Positions 15,479 through 24,290 of a stretch of 30,724 bases of DNA are shown piece by piece. Source of the DNA: Bacillota bacterium (GTDB lineage Bacteria > Bacillota > Clostridia > Lachnospirales > Lachnospiraceae); contig JAEWMT010000031.1 in the NCBI GenBank assembly GCA_023393095.1, positions 1 through 30,724 on the forward strand. The letters are read 5' to 3'. Numbering within the stretch: position 1 is the stretch's first letter; each line of letters begins with the position of its first letter. Both the position numbers and the translations under genes were made by a program. Under the pieces are notes generated by a model, which was given only the letters and a program-made list of their open reading frames with translations, did no database searches and had not been told where the DNA came from.

Positions 15479-15505
15479 TTAGCACTCTACCTTGATGAGT
15501 GCTAA
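15479..15505 (+). promoter_or_regulatory. CIRCE operator (HrcA binding site)
   Basis: A perfect consensus TTAGCACTC-N9-GAGTGCTAA lies between the promoter and hrcA. HrcA bound here represses the operon. Heat stress occupies GroEL, which otherwise helps HrcA fold, and this relieves repression. Confidence 0.98.
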
Positions 15506-15591
15506 TAAGTAAAATAAAACAGTTACTACTTTATAGAAAGCGAAAATAACTATCAACGAATGTACTTTATTTAGAAGGACCGAGGTAAAGC

Positions 15592-16623
15592 ATGCTACAG
15601 TTGGATGAAAGAAAACTAAAAATTTTACAGGCAATCATCCGAGAATACTTAGAGACCGGTGAACCTGTCGGATCCAGAACTATTTCAAAGGATACGGATT
15701 TGAACTTAAGTTCTGCTACGATTCGAAATGAGATGGCTGATCTGGAGGAGTTGGGATATATTCTTCAGCCCCATACCTCAGCGGGCAGAATCCCATCGGA
15801 TAAAGGTTACCGTCTATACGTTGATATGCTTTTGCAGGATAAGGTCCAAGAAGTGGAAGACATGCGGGAAATATTGATACAAAAGGCAGACCGTTTGGAA
15901 AGTCTTTTGCAGCAGGTAGCAAAGCTTCTAGCTGTAAATACCCAATACACCACCATGATTACCACTCCCCAATATAAGAAAAAAGTTAAGTTCATTCAGT
16001 TGACGGAAGTTGATGAAAACAAACTGCTGGCTGTTATCGTATTTGAGCGAAACATTGTCAAGAATAAAATCATCAATGTATCAACATCCTTAAATAAGGA
16101 AACCTTATTAAAATTAAATATCATAATCAATACTTTCTTACAAGGGTTGGATCTGGGAGAAATTAATCTGCCAGTTATTACCCAAATGAAGGAGCAGGCC
16201 GGGGACTATCGGACGATTGTAAATGATATTCTGGATGCTATCATGCAGGCCGTTACAGAGGATGATGATTATGAAGTATTTACTTCCGGGACTACAAATA
16301 TTTTAAAATATCCGGAACTCAGCGATAAGGAAAAAGTCAGCAGTTTATTATATACATTGGAAGAAAAGAAGGCTCTTTCTGAATTTATCCAGGATAATAT
16401 GGAGAATGAGGATAACAGAGGAATTCAAGTATATATAGGTGAGGAAACGCCAGTTGATTCCATGAAGGAATGCTCCGTCGTAACAGCAACCTATGAGCTA
16501 GAAGAAGGTGTCTACGGTAAAGTGGGTATCATCGGACCAAAGAGAATGGATTATCAAAAGGTAGTTAGTACACTGCAGTCTTTAATGATGCAGTTGGATG
16601 ATATATTCAAAAAGAAAACATAA
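15592..16623 (+). CDS. hrcA: heat-inducible transcription repressor HrcA
   Basis: HrcA binds CIRCE elements and represses class I heat-shock genes. The 343 residues are of normal length. The N-terminal winged helix includes YLETGEPVGSRTISK and LSSATIRNEMADLEELGYI, followed by PHTSAGRIPSDKGYRLYVD. The C-terminal domain ends with VYGKVGIIGPKRMDY, the family signature. GAGG precedes the ATG with 6-nt spacing. It is first in the operon and has a perfect CIRCE in its leader, so it should repress itself together with grpE, dnaK and dnaJ. Confidence 0.98.
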   Translation: MLQLDERKLKILQAIIREYLETGEPVGSRTISKDTDLNLSSATIRNEMADLEELGYILQPHTSAGRIPSDKGYRLYVDMLLQDKVQEVEDMREILIQKADRLESLLQQVAKLLAVNTQYTTMITTPQYKKKVKFIQLTEVDENKLLAVIVFERNIVKNKIINVSTSLNKETLLKLNIIINTFLQGLDLGEINLPVITQMKEQAGDYRTIVNDILDAIMQAVTEDDDYEVFTSGTTNILKYPELSDKEKVSSLLYTLEEKKALSEFIQDNMENEDNRGIQVYIGEETPVDSMKECSVVTATYELEEGVYGKVGIIGPKRMDYQKVVSTLQSLMMQLDDIFKKKT

Positions 16624-16721
16624 GATTTTATTTAAGCCATTGGAAAGGTGGTTTTCAGCTTTTGAAGAATGCGGATAAAGCAATTGAAGTTATAAAAGCT
16701 GCAATGGAAAAGGAGAAGGCA

Positions 16722-17384
16722 ATGAAGGAAAATTCAAAGGAAACGATAGATAAGCAGACCGATATGAAAGAAGATAATGAGATTTTGGATAATGAAATAT
16801 CAGGAGATGCTTTGAATCAGGAAATATTAAATGATGGAAATGAATTGGAGACGGAGCCGGATTTAGAAATCACGGAGGATAATTCGGGGGAGAAGTCTGA
16901 AAAGTCTGTCAAATCTTTCTTTAAAAACAGTAAGACAAAGGAACTTGCAGCAAAGGATCAGAAAATCGAGGAGTTAACCGATCGTCTGATGAGAACAATG
17001 GCTGAATTCGATAATTTTCGCAAGCGCACTGACAAAGAAAAATCCACTATGTATGATATGGGAGTAAAAAGCATGATTGAGAAAATGCTTCCCATTGTAG
17101 ACAACTTCGAAAGAGGCTTTGGCACCCTGACGGAAAAGGAGAAGGAAGGTGCATTTGCTCAGGGCATTGAACTGATTTATAAACAGTTGATGACAGCACT
17201 GGAAGAAATAGGACTTAAGCCGATTGATGCAGTCGGTAAGGAATTTGATCCAAATCTTCATAATGCAGTTATGCATGGAGAGGATGATACACTGGGAGAT
17301 AACATCGTATCTGATGAATTCCAGAAGGGTTATACGTATCATGATATGGTAGTACGCCACAGTATGGTTAAAGTAGTAAACTAG
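16722..17384 (+). CDS. grpE: nucleotide exchange factor GrpE
   Basis: GrpE releases ADP from DnaK. The product has an acidic, disordered N-terminus, a long coiled helix (LAAKDQKIEELTDRLMRTMAEFDNFRKRT) and a C-terminal beta domain ending in the family's GYTYHDMVVRHSMVKV. I prefer the ATG at 16722, 220 residues, because AAGGAG (16710-16715) lies 6 nt upstream. The frame is open back to a TTG at 16662 with a weaker AAGGTGG at 10-nt spacing, which would give 240 residues; both are credible. dnaK starts 49 bp downstream. Confidence 0.95.
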   Translation: MKENSKETIDKQTDMKEDNEILDNEISGDALNQEILNDGNELETEPDLEITEDNSGEKSEKSVKSFFKNSKTKELAAKDQKIEELTDRLMRTMAEFDNFRKRTDKEKSTMYDMGVKSMIEKMLPIVDNFERGFGTLTEKEKEGAFAQGIELIYKQLMTALEEIGLKPIDAVGKEFDPNLHNAVMHGEDDTLGDNIVSDEFQKGYTYHDMVVRHSMVKVVN

Positions 17385-17433
17385 ATATAGGGTAATTACT
17401 GTAAACATTTAAATTATTATAGGAGGAAACAAA

Positions 17434-19314
17434 ATGGGTAAAATAATTGGTATCGATTTAGGAACAACAAATTCATGTGTTGCCGTTATGGAAGGCGGAC
17501 AGCCAGTAGTTATTGCAAATACAGAAGGTGCTAGAACAACACCGTCCGTTGTAGCATTTACAAAGACAGGAGAGCGTTTGGCTGGTGAGCCTGCAAAACG
17601 TCAGGCAGTTACCAATTCAGATAAGACAATCTCATCGATTAAAAGACATATGGGTACCGATTACAGAGTAAAAATTGATGATAAGAGATATTCACCACAG
17701 GAAATCTCTGCAATGGTTCTTCAGAAACTGAAGGCTGATGCAGAAAATCATTTGGGAGAAAAGGTAACCGAAGCGGTTATTACAGTTCCTGCTTACTTCA
17801 ATGATGCACAAAGACAGGCAACCAAGGATGCAGGTAAAATTGCCGGTCTTGATGTAAAGAGAATTATCAACGAGCCTACTGCTGCAGCGTTAGCATATGG
17901 TCTTGATAATGAGCATGAGCAGAAGATCATGGTATATGACTTGGGTGGTGGTACCTTTGATGTTTCTGTCATTGATATCGGTGATGGCGTTATTGAAGTA
18001 TTAGCTACCTCCGGTGATAACAGACTTGGTGGTGATGATTTCGATGAGAGAATTACCAGATATATGATTGATGAATTTAAGAAATCTGACGGTGTTGATT
18101 TATCTACCGACAAGATGGCACTTCAGAGATTAAAGGAAGCTGCTGAAAAAGCAAAGAAGGAATTATCTGCAGCTACAACAACAAACATTAATCTTCCTTT
18201 CATCACAGCTACTGCAGAAGGCCCGAAGCATTTTGATATGAACTTAACCAGAGCGAAATTTGATGAGTTAACTCATGACTTAGTTGAAAGAACTGTTGTT
18301 CCGGTACAAAATGCTCTTCGTGACGCCGGATTAAATGCTTCCGACATCAAGAAGGTATTATTAGTAGGTGGTTCCACTCGTATTCCTGCAGTTCAGGATA
18401 AGGTTAAACAGTTAACCGGACAGGAGCCTAGTAAGACATTGAATCCTGATGAATGTGTAGCAATTGGTGCTTCCATTCAGGGTGGTAAATTAGCCGGTGA
18501 AGCTGGTGCGGGAGACATCTTACTCCTTGATGTAACTCCGTTATCACTTTCCATCGAAACTCTTGGTGGTGTAGCTACCAGATTAATCGAGAGAAATACA
18601 ACCATTCCTACCAAGAAGAGCCAGGTATTCTCAACTGCAGCAGATAATCAGACCGCTGTTGATATCAACGTAGTTCAGGGTGAAAGACAGTTTGCGAAGG
18701 ATAACAAGAGCCTCGGACAATTCCGTCTGGATGGTATTCCGCCGGCAAGAAGAGGTGTTCCTCAGGTTGAGGTTACTTTCGACATTGATGCTAACGGTAT
18801 TGTAAATGTATCCGCTAAGGATCTTGGAACCGGAAGAGAGCAGCATATTACAATTACTGCAAGCTCAAACCTTTCCGATACCGATATCGACAAGGCAGTT
18901 AAGGAAGCAGCAGAATATGAAGCTCAAGACAAGAGACGTAAAGAAGCAATTGATGTCAGAAATGATGCTGACTCTATGGTATTCCAGACAGAGAAAGCAC
19001 TCAGTGAAGCAGGAGATAAGATTGATGCGGAAGCGAAATCTGTTGTTGAAGCTGATCTTACAAGATTAAAGGAATTAGTTGAAAAAGCAAATCCTGAGGT
19101 TATGTCCGAGGGAGAAGTTGCCGATATTAAAGCGGCGAAAGAAAAATTAATGACCGATGCACAGGCATTATTTGCTAAGCTTTATGAGCAGAGCGGTGCT
19201 GCTGGAGCAGCAGGTGCCGGTCCTGATATGTCAGGTGCAGGCTTTGCTGGAAACGCTGGAAGTACTGGCGGTAATAATGATGATGTTGTTGACGGAGATT
19301 ACCGTGAAGTATAA
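17434..19314 (+). CDS. dnaK: molecular chaperone DnaK (Hsp70)
   Basis: DnaK is the ATP-dependent Hsp70 that binds exposed hydrophobic segments, working with DnaJ and GrpE. The 626 residues have the normal length. IGIDLGTTNSCVAVMEGG opens the nucleotide-binding domain, with IINEPTAAALAYGLD, YDLGGGTFDVSV and VLLVGGSTRIPAVQ further on. The substrate domain contains DVTPLSLSIETLGG. The C-terminal lid ends in a Gly/Ala-rich linker and VVDGDYREV, a variant of the usual VVDADYKEV tail. AGGAGG lies 7 nt before the ATG. Codon choice is more biased than in neighbouring genes, as expected for high expression. It is controlled from the CIRCE promoter. Confidence 0.99.
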   Translation: MGKIIGIDLGTTNSCVAVMEGGQPVVIANTEGARTTPSVVAFTKTGERLAGEPAKRQAVTNSDKTISSIKRHMGTDYRVKIDDKRYSPQEISAMVLQKLKADAENHLGEKVTEAVITVPAYFNDAQRQATKDAGKIAGLDVKRIINEPTAAALAYGLDNEHEQKIMVYDLGGGTFDVSVIDIGDGVIEVLATSGDNRLGGDDFDERITRYMIDEFKKSDGVDLSTDKMALQRLKEAAEKAKKELSAATTTNINLPFITATAEGPKHFDMNLTRAKFDELTHDLVERTVVPVQNALRDAGLNASDIKKVLLVGGSTRIPAVQDKVKQLTGQEPSKTLNPDECVAIGASIQGGKLAGEAGAGDILLLDVTPLSLSIETLGGVATRLIERNTTIPTKKSQVFSTAADNQTAVDINVVQGERQFAKDNKSLGQFRLDGIPPARRGVPQVEVTFDIDANGIVNVSAKDLGTGREQHITITASSNLSDTDIDKAVKEAAEYEAQDKRRKEAIDVRNDADSMVFQTEKALSEAGDKIDAEAKSVVEADLTRLKELVEKANPEVMSEGEVADIKAAKEKLMTDAQALFAKLYEQSGAAGAAGAGPDMSGAGFAGNAGSTGGNNDDVVDGDYREV

Positions 19315-19533
19315 AAGTTTCCGATATATATGTGAACTACGAAATATTAACCCAATTATAAAATAAATTGGATTGGTAAATAGGCGGTCGCTACAGACTG
19401 CCTGTTTGCCTATCAAATAGAAATTTACTTTGTTAAATTTAATGAGAAATGTTAGTGCAATTCTCAATAAAAATTATGGTAATATTCAAAAGATATTCAG
19501 TAAAAGTTGTAACTATGAAAGGTGAAGGAGAAG

Positions 19534-20676
19534 ATGGCAGATAAACGCGATTACTATGAGGTCTTAGGTATCGGTAGGACAGCGACGGATGATGAGATAA
19601 AGAAAGCATACAGACAGCTTGCAAAGAAGTACCATCCTGATATGAATCCGGGGGATAAGACGGCAGAGGCAAAGTTTAAAGAAGCTTCTGAAGCTTACGC
19701 TGTACTTAGTGATGCGGATAAACGCAGGCAGTATGACCAGTTCGGACATGCAGCTTTTGACCAGGGAGCCGGTGGAGGTGCCGGAGGTTTTGATTTCAGC
19801 GGAATGGATATGGGAGATATCTTTGGAGATATCTTTGGAGATCTTTTTGGCGGCGGCCGCAGGCGTCAGAATAATGGCCCGATGCAGGGGGCAAATTTAC
19901 GCACATCTGTCAGAATAACCTTTGAGGAAGCTGTATTTGGCACACAAAAGGAATTAGAGCTTACACTTAAGGATGAATGCGGAAACTGTCATGGAACCGG
20001 AGCAAAACCGGGAACTAGTGCAGATACTTGTTCGAAATGTGGTGGTAAAGGGCAGGTGGTATACACCCAGCAATCCTTGTTCGGAATGGTTCGAAATGTT
20101 CAGACGTGCCCTGATTGTAAGGGAACAGGTAAAATTATCAAGGAGAAATGTCCTAGCTGTTATGGTTCAGGATATATCGCAAGTAAGAAAAAAATCGAAG
20201 TCAGTATTCCTGCCGGCATTGACAGCGGCCAAAGTGTCAGAATACGAGGTAAGGGAGAACCGGGAACAAACGGAGGCCCTAGAGGTGATCTGCTGGTAGA
20301 AGTAGATGTAAGCAGACATCCCATTTTCCAGCGTCAGGATTATGACATTTATTCAACCGCGCCAATTTCATATGCAACCGCGGTACTTGGTGGAGATGTG
20401 AAGATCAGTACGGTTGACGGAGATGTTATGTATAGTGTGAAACCTGGTACCCAGACTGATACAAGAATCCGCCTAAGGGAAAAAGGTGTACCGAGTCTTC
20501 GTAATAAGGCAGTCAGAGGAGATCATTATGTTACACTGGTGGTACAGGTGCCTACAGGCTTGAATTCCGAGCAGAAGGATTTATTACGAAAGTTTGACGA
20601 TGCAATGAATGGCAGAGCGAACCGTGATAATCCGGAAGGCGATAAGGAAAAGACGAAGAAGAAATTCTGGAAATGA
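19534..20676 (+). CDS. dnaJ: chaperone protein DnaJ (Hsp40)
   Basis: DnaJ delivers clients to DnaK and stimulates its ATPase. The J domain starts at DYYEVLGI and has the HPD motif in KKYHPDMNPG. A Gly/Phe-rich stretch follows, then a zinc region with all four CxxCxGxG motifs (CGNCHGTG, CSKCGGKG, CPDCKGTG, CPSCYGSG), then the C-terminal client domains, so this is a full type I DnaJ of 380 residues. I take the ATG at 19534 (MADKRDYYEVLG), with AAAGGTG 9 nt upstream; a GTG at 19522 adds four residues. The 219-bp gap after dnaK contains an 8-bp hairpin (19382-19403) without a strong U-run, perhaps a partial attenuator. The operon ends at the hairpin at 20691. Confidence 0.98.
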   Translation: MADKRDYYEVLGIGRTATDDEIKKAYRQLAKKYHPDMNPGDKTAEAKFKEASEAYAVLSDADKRRQYDQFGHAAFDQGAGGGAGGFDFSGMDMGDIFGDIFGDLFGGGRRRQNNGPMQGANLRTSVRITFEEAVFGTQKELELTLKDECGNCHGTGAKPGTSADTCSKCGGKGQVVYTQQSLFGMVRNVQTCPDCKGTGKIIKEKCPSCYGSGYIASKKKIEVSIPAGIDSGQSVRIRGKGEPGTNGGPRGDLLVEVDVSRHPIFQRQDYDIYSTAPISYATAVLGGDVKISTVDGDVMYSVKPGTQTDTRIRLREKGVPSLRNKAVRGDHYVTLVVQVPTGLNSEQKDLLRKFDDAMNGRANRDNPEGDKEKTKKKFWK

Positions 20677-20690
20677 TAAAAATAGTTAGA

Positions 20691-20728
20691 AGGCTTTTGC
20701 TACTGATGCATATGCAAAAGCCTCTTTT
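20691..20728 (+). terminator. rho-independent terminator after dnaJ
   Basis: A perfect 10-bp stem AGGCTTTTGC / GCAAAAGCCT (20691-20700, 20714-20723) is followed by CTTTTG. It closes the hrcA-grpE-dnaK-dnaJ unit. Confidence 0.85.
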
Positions 20729-20841
20729 GCTTGTAAAGAATCAAGTTGCCAAAACGGCAGATAGGGCTAGTGTGGATTATAAAAATGTATAATTCACTTA
20801 GGGAATTTGAACTGCCTCAGAGAGGCAGAAGGGAGGTTAAT

Positions 20842-21807
20842 ATGAAGTGGACGAAAATCACCTTGGAAACAACGACAGAAGCGGAAGACCTTGTTAGTGA
20901 TATGCTAAGTGAGTTAGGTGTTGAAGGTGTTGAAATCAGCGATAAGAAACCAATTTCTGAAGAAGACAGAAAGAGATTTTTCATTGATATGCTCCCAGAT
21001 TTAGGAGAAGACGACGGAAAAGCATATATCAGCTGCTATCTGGACGAGGGTGTTGATACTAAAGATTTGTCGGATCAAATTAAGGAAGGTCTGCAGGAGT
21101 TGTCGGCATATGTTAATGTAGGTAGCGGCCAGATCATAGTTTCAGAAACAGAGGATAAGGACTGGATCAATAATTGGAAACAATTCTTCAAACCCTTCCG
21201 TGTGGATGATACGATTGTCATTAAGCCAACTTGGGAGGAATTGACGGACAGGAAGGAGAATGATCTGGTAATAGAAATTGATCCAGGTATTTCCTTTGGT
21301 ACAGGCTCCCATGAAACAACAAAGCTTTGTATAACAGGCATCAAGCATTATTTAAAACCGGATACTGTCGTTCTGGATGCCGGAAGCGGAAGTGGTATCC
21401 TTTCTATTATTGCAAAAAAACTTGGGGCAAAAGAAGTTCTAGGAATTGATATTGATGAAAATGCAACTAAGTCAGCAATTGAAAACGCTGAGGTTAATAA
21501 GCTGGAAATTAAAGAAGGAAGTTTAGGGTTTATGACCGGCAATATTATTGAGGATCATGGTATCCGTACTCAGATTGGCATGGAAAAATATGACTTGGTA
21601 GTAGCAAATATTCTGGCAGACGTCATTGTACCGCTAACCGATGTAATCGGTGAAAATCTTAAGGCTGATGGCATTTTTATCTGTTCCGGAATCATCAATA
21701 CAAAAGAAGAGGAAGTAAAAGCGGCACTAGAGAAAAATCACTATACGATATTGGAAGTCAATCGTATGAATGACTGGGTGTCTTTTGTGGCGAAGAAGAA
21801 ATTGTAA
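20842..21807 (+). CDS. prmA: ribosomal protein L11 methyltransferase
   Basis: PrmA methylates lysines and the N-terminus of ribosomal protein L11. The 321 residues show the L11-recognition domain first, then the class I methyltransferase domain: IDPGISFGTGSHETT (148-160), the AdoMet-binding VLDAGSGSGILSI (177-189) and VVANILADVI. The ATG at 20842 has GGGAGG with 5-nt spacing and gives the family start MKWTKITLET; an upstream ATG at 20746 has no ribosome binding site and overlaps the spacer after the dnaJ terminator. Position after dnaJ and before rsmE is as in B. subtilis. Confidence 0.97.
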   Translation: MKWTKITLETTTEAEDLVSDMLSELGVEGVEISDKKPISEEDRKRFFIDMLPDLGEDDGKAYISCYLDEGVDTKDLSDQIKEGLQELSAYVNVGSGQIIVSETEDKDWINNWKQFFKPFRVDDTIVIKPTWEELTDRKENDLVIEIDPGISFGTGSHETTKLCITGIKHYLKPDTVVLDAGSGSGILSIIAKKLGAKEVLGIDIDENATKSAIENAEVNKLEIKEGSLGFMTGNIIEDHGIRTQIGMEKYDLVVANILADVIVPLTDVIGENLKADGIFICSGIINTKEEEVKAALEKNHYTILEVNRMNDWVSFVAKKKL

Positions 21808-21872
21808 TCAGGTATAAGGCAGGCTTATGCTGATGATAAAATTTCTTAATATAAGATAAGTTAGGTATTGTT

Positions 21873-21968
21873 AAAGGCTGAAGTATTAGTAAGAAAGGAA
21901 ACTGCTTGTGTTTCAACACGGCTTATTTACAGATCCTCCTTTGTACTAGTATACTTTCAGCTTTTTTA
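21873..21968 (+). terminator. large terminator-like hairpin after prmA
   Basis: The left side (about 21876-21899, GGCTGAAGTATTAGTA..) pairs imperfectly with the right side (about 21938-21961, ..TACTAGTATACTTTCAGC) around a loop of roughly 40 nt that can itself fold. CTTTTTTA follows. It reads as a terminator for prmA, though its size would also allow a small structured RNA. Confidence 0.5.
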
Positions 21969-22086
21969 GTAGTTTTATTAATAATTGGTTAGAGACTGTC
22001 ATTTGAAATTTAATCATAAAGTTAAATAGATACGTTTATTATAAGGAACAAGAACAGTTTGATTGGAAAATTAATAGAGAAAACTG

Positions 22087-22115
22087 TTGAACATATGTTC
22101 TTTTTGTTATATAAT
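22087..22115 (+). promoter_or_regulatory. sigma-A type promoter for rsmE
   Basis: TTGAAC (22087-22092) and a perfect TATAAT (22110-22115) are 17 nt apart, about 100 nt upstream of rsmE in the 408-bp gap after prmA. A LexA-type palindrome overlaps its -35 box and spacer. I see nothing else in the rest of this gap apart from the hairpin at 21873-21968. Confidence 0.7.
22089..22100 (+). promoter_or_regulatory. candidate LexA (SOS) box in the rsmE promoter
   Basis: GAACATATGTTC is a perfect 12-bp palindrome and fits the Firmicutes LexA/DinR consensus GAAC-RNRY-GTTC at every position. It overlaps the -35 element and the spacer, where a repressor would block RNA polymerase. Confidence 0.6.
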
Positions 22116-22215
22116 AGCAATGGGCAAAAAACAGCCTGCTAAGACGATTATCATAATAAATAAAATGGATATCTTATTGTAATAAGCTTAAATCATAGAT
22201 TCCAAGGAGATAATT

Positions 22216-22956
22216 ATGCACCGTTTTTATGTAACACCTAATCAGATGAACATGGATGAAATAACGATAACAGGACCGGATGTAAACCATATAAAGAATG
22301 TGCTTCGCATGAAGCAGGGTGAGGAAATTGTAATTTGTAATGGACAAGGAAAAGATTGTTATTGTATAATAAGTAAGATGTCTGAAACAGCCATAATTGC
22401 AGATATCAAGAGTAAAAAGGACACAAAAGCTGAGCTGAAAACTAGGATTACATTATTCCAAGGATTACCCAAAAAGGATAAGATGGAATTGATCATTCAA
22501 AAGGCGGTTGAGCTTGGTGTATATGAGATAATTCCGGTTATAACAAAGCGGGTTGTCGTTAAATTAGAAGATAAAAAGAAGGAAGAGAAAAAACTAGAGC
22601 GCTGGCAGGCAATTGCTGAGGGAGCTGCTAAGCAGTCTGGCAGAGGTATGATACCAAGAGTTCGGCATTTCATGACCTATCAGGAAGCGATTACAGCAGC
22701 TTCTGGAATGGAGCTAGCGTTAGTTCCTTATGAAAATGCCATGGGTATGCAAAATACACGAAATATAATGAGCAATCTGAATAATCTTAATTCTGTCGGA
22801 GTATTGATCGGTCCCGAGGGTGGCTTTGAGGATTCCGAAATAGAACTGGCAAAAGCAAATAAGATTATTCCAATTACATTGGGAAATAGAATTCTACGGA
22901 CAGAAACTGCCGGACTAGCAACTCTGTCTATGATGGTTCTTCATATAGAAGAGTAA
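22216..22956 (+). CDS. rsmE: 16S rRNA (uracil(1498)-N(3))-methyltransferase RsmE
   Basis: RsmE makes m3U1498 in 16S rRNA. The 246 residues have the N-terminal PUA-like domain (HHIKNVLRMKQGE type: NHIKNVLRMKQGEEIVICNG) and a SPOUT methyltransferase domain with GVLIGPEGGFEDSEIE and ITLGNRILRTETAG, the knotted AdoMet site. AAGGAG lies 6 nt before the ATG. It usually follows prmA directly; here a 408-bp gap holds a terminator-like hairpin and a separate promoter with a LexA-type box, so it is probably transcribed independently and may respond to DNA damage. Confidence 0.96.
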   Translation: MHRFYVTPNQMNMDEITITGPDVNHIKNVLRMKQGEEIVICNGQGKDCYCIISKMSETAIIADIKSKKDTKAELKTRITLFQGLPKKDKMELIIQKAVELGVYEIIPVITKRVVVKLEDKKKEEKKLERWQAIAEGAAKQSGRGMIPRVRHFMTYQEAITAASGMELALVPYENAMGMQNTRNIMSNLNNLNSVGVLIGPEGGFEDSEIELAKANKIIPITLGNRILRTETAGLATLSMMVLHIEE

Positions 22957-22989
22957 GTCTAATTCATAACGAAATTTCTATAAATAAAA

Positions 22990-23136
22990 GAAATCTCTAT
23001 AAAAGAGAAAGAAACTCTGCAAAAGAGAAATAAATCTCTTTATAAAAGAAAGGAATTCTTCTTAAGAGTGTAAGAATCTCTTATAAAGAGGAATAAATAT
23101 CATCTTAAAGAAGGATAAACCCCTTTCAAAGAAGTA
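22990..23136 (+). repeat. seven tandem 21-bp units, each a small dyad
   Basis: Units begin at 22990, 23011, 23032, 23053, 23074, 23095 and 23116 with no slip in register. Each has a pyrimidine patch (TCTCT, CTCTT, TTCTT) followed 3-6 nt later by a purine patch (AGAGA, AAGAG, AAGAA), so each can form a small hairpin, for example TCTCT-ATAAA-AGAGA in the first. No open frame of note crosses the array. It fills most of the gap between rsmE and the alarmone synthetase gene. Confidence 0.8.
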
Positions 23137-23203
23137 TATCTATTTAACAAAAATAAGGTGGAACAAATTGTGATATAAATGTATTGGTAGGAGGGATGTA
23201 TGA

Positions 23204-24007
23204 ATGGAAATACAACTTTGGAGGGAAATTCTTGATCCTTATGCATCAGCTGTAGATGAAATAGTAACGAAGTTCAATCATATTATAGATGAATATAAGC
23301 ATGCCGGAGCATATTCACCAATTGAGCAGGTAACGGGGAGAGTAAAAACAATATCAAGTATTCTGGAAAAAGCTCAGAAAAAAGATATTGATCTGAGGCA
23401 TTTTGAGGAGAAAATAGATGATATTGCTGGGATTCGTATCATCTGCCAATTTGTTGAGGATATTTACAAGGTAGTCGATATTATTAAAAGCAGATCTGAT
23501 ATGCAGGTAATACAGGAAAAGGACTATATTGTAAATGTTAAAAAAAGCGGCTATCGTTCCTATCACTTGATTGTCAGATATGCGGTCGAGACTCTAAAAG
23601 GGACAAAGGAACTGCAGGCTGAGATTCAGATCAGGACACTGGCAATGAATTTCTGGTCTACGATTGAACATTCCCTACAGTATAAATATAAACAGAATAT
23701 GCCGGAGCATATCAGGAAGCGGCTGTCATCTGCAGCAGAGGCAATTCTTATCCTTGATCAGGAAATGTCCGTTGTCCGAGATGAAATTATGGATGCACAG
23801 AATTCCTTTACAATCAAGGCGAATATTGTAGCAGATATCCTGACGAACATTCAAAATCTTTATAAAGTTGCCAATAAGCAGGAGGTAGTGCGCATTCAGG
23901 ATGATTTTTTCCGTATTTATCAGAATGGCGATCAATATGAATTGGCAGAATTCAGTAGGAATCTGGATATGATTTCAGCACGGTACAGAGCTCAGAGTCT
24001 TAGATAG
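23204..24007 (+). CDS. small alarmone synthetase (RelQ/YjbM-like GTP pyrophosphokinase)
   Basis: This should make (p)ppGpp from ATP and GDP or GTP. It has only the RelA/SpoT synthetase domain, with no HD hydrolase or TGS domain: GRVKTISSILEKAQ, IDDIAGIRII (71-80), KKSGYRSYHLIV (113-124), and EIQIRTLAMNFWSTIEH (140-156) with the catalytic Glu. At 267 residues it is longer than RelQ (about 210); the C-terminal extension contains helical stretches that may regulate or oligomerise it. TAGGAGG precedes the ATG by about 9 nt, and an extended -10 (TGATATAAA, 23171-23179) just downstream of the 21-bp repeat array could be its promoter. Family confidence is high; the subclass is less sure. Confidence 0.92.
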   Translation: MEIQLWREILDPYASAVDEIVTKFNHIIDEYKHAGAYSPIEQVTGRVKTISSILEKAQKKDIDLRHFEEKIDDIAGIRIICQFVEDIYKVVDIIKSRSDMQVIQEKDYIVNVKKSGYRSYHLIVRYAVETLKGTKELQAEIQIRTLAMNFWSTIEHSLQYKYKQNMPEHIRKRLSSAAEAILILDQEMSVVRDEIMDAQNSFTIKANIVADILTNIQNLYKVANKQEVVRIQDDFFRIYQNGDQYELAEFSRNLDMISARYRAQSLR

Positions 24008-24060
24008 ATAAAAGCGTTATCGTTTGAAAAGTCTCGCATAAAGACATAGGAACCCAAAGA

Positions 24061-24072
24061 CTCGTATACGAG
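24061..24072. other. 12-bp perfect palindrome
   Basis: CTCGTATACGAG lies 53 bp after the alarmone synthetase stop, in a 283-bp gap. It could be an operator or part of a weak terminator. I see no other clear signal in the gap. Confidence 0.35.
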
Positions 24073-24290
24073 GCTTATGAAGAACTGCAAAATTCATACA
24101 AGGATGCTAACTTCTAGGTTCTTAAAGTGAATAAAATTTATAAATCACTTATGATATTTGAGTTGTCTTAGTTAGAGCATGTGGGATTATTATGAAAAGT
24201 ATTTGAATGTCAATATATGATTTCTATTGCTATAGAGATTGGAACCATAGTAATAGGAAAGCAGCTTCAATGGGCTGATGGAGAGAGAAA

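Noticed and set aside
16974..17408. 144-residue minus-strand open frame inside grpE
   Set aside because: It is antisense to conserved grpE coding sequence, with no ribosome binding site or recognisable motif.
22990..23136. CRISPR-like array
   Set aside because: The 21-bp units are contiguous and diverged, without unique spacers, and no cas gene is near. The same holds for the 11-, 33- and 37-bp arrays.
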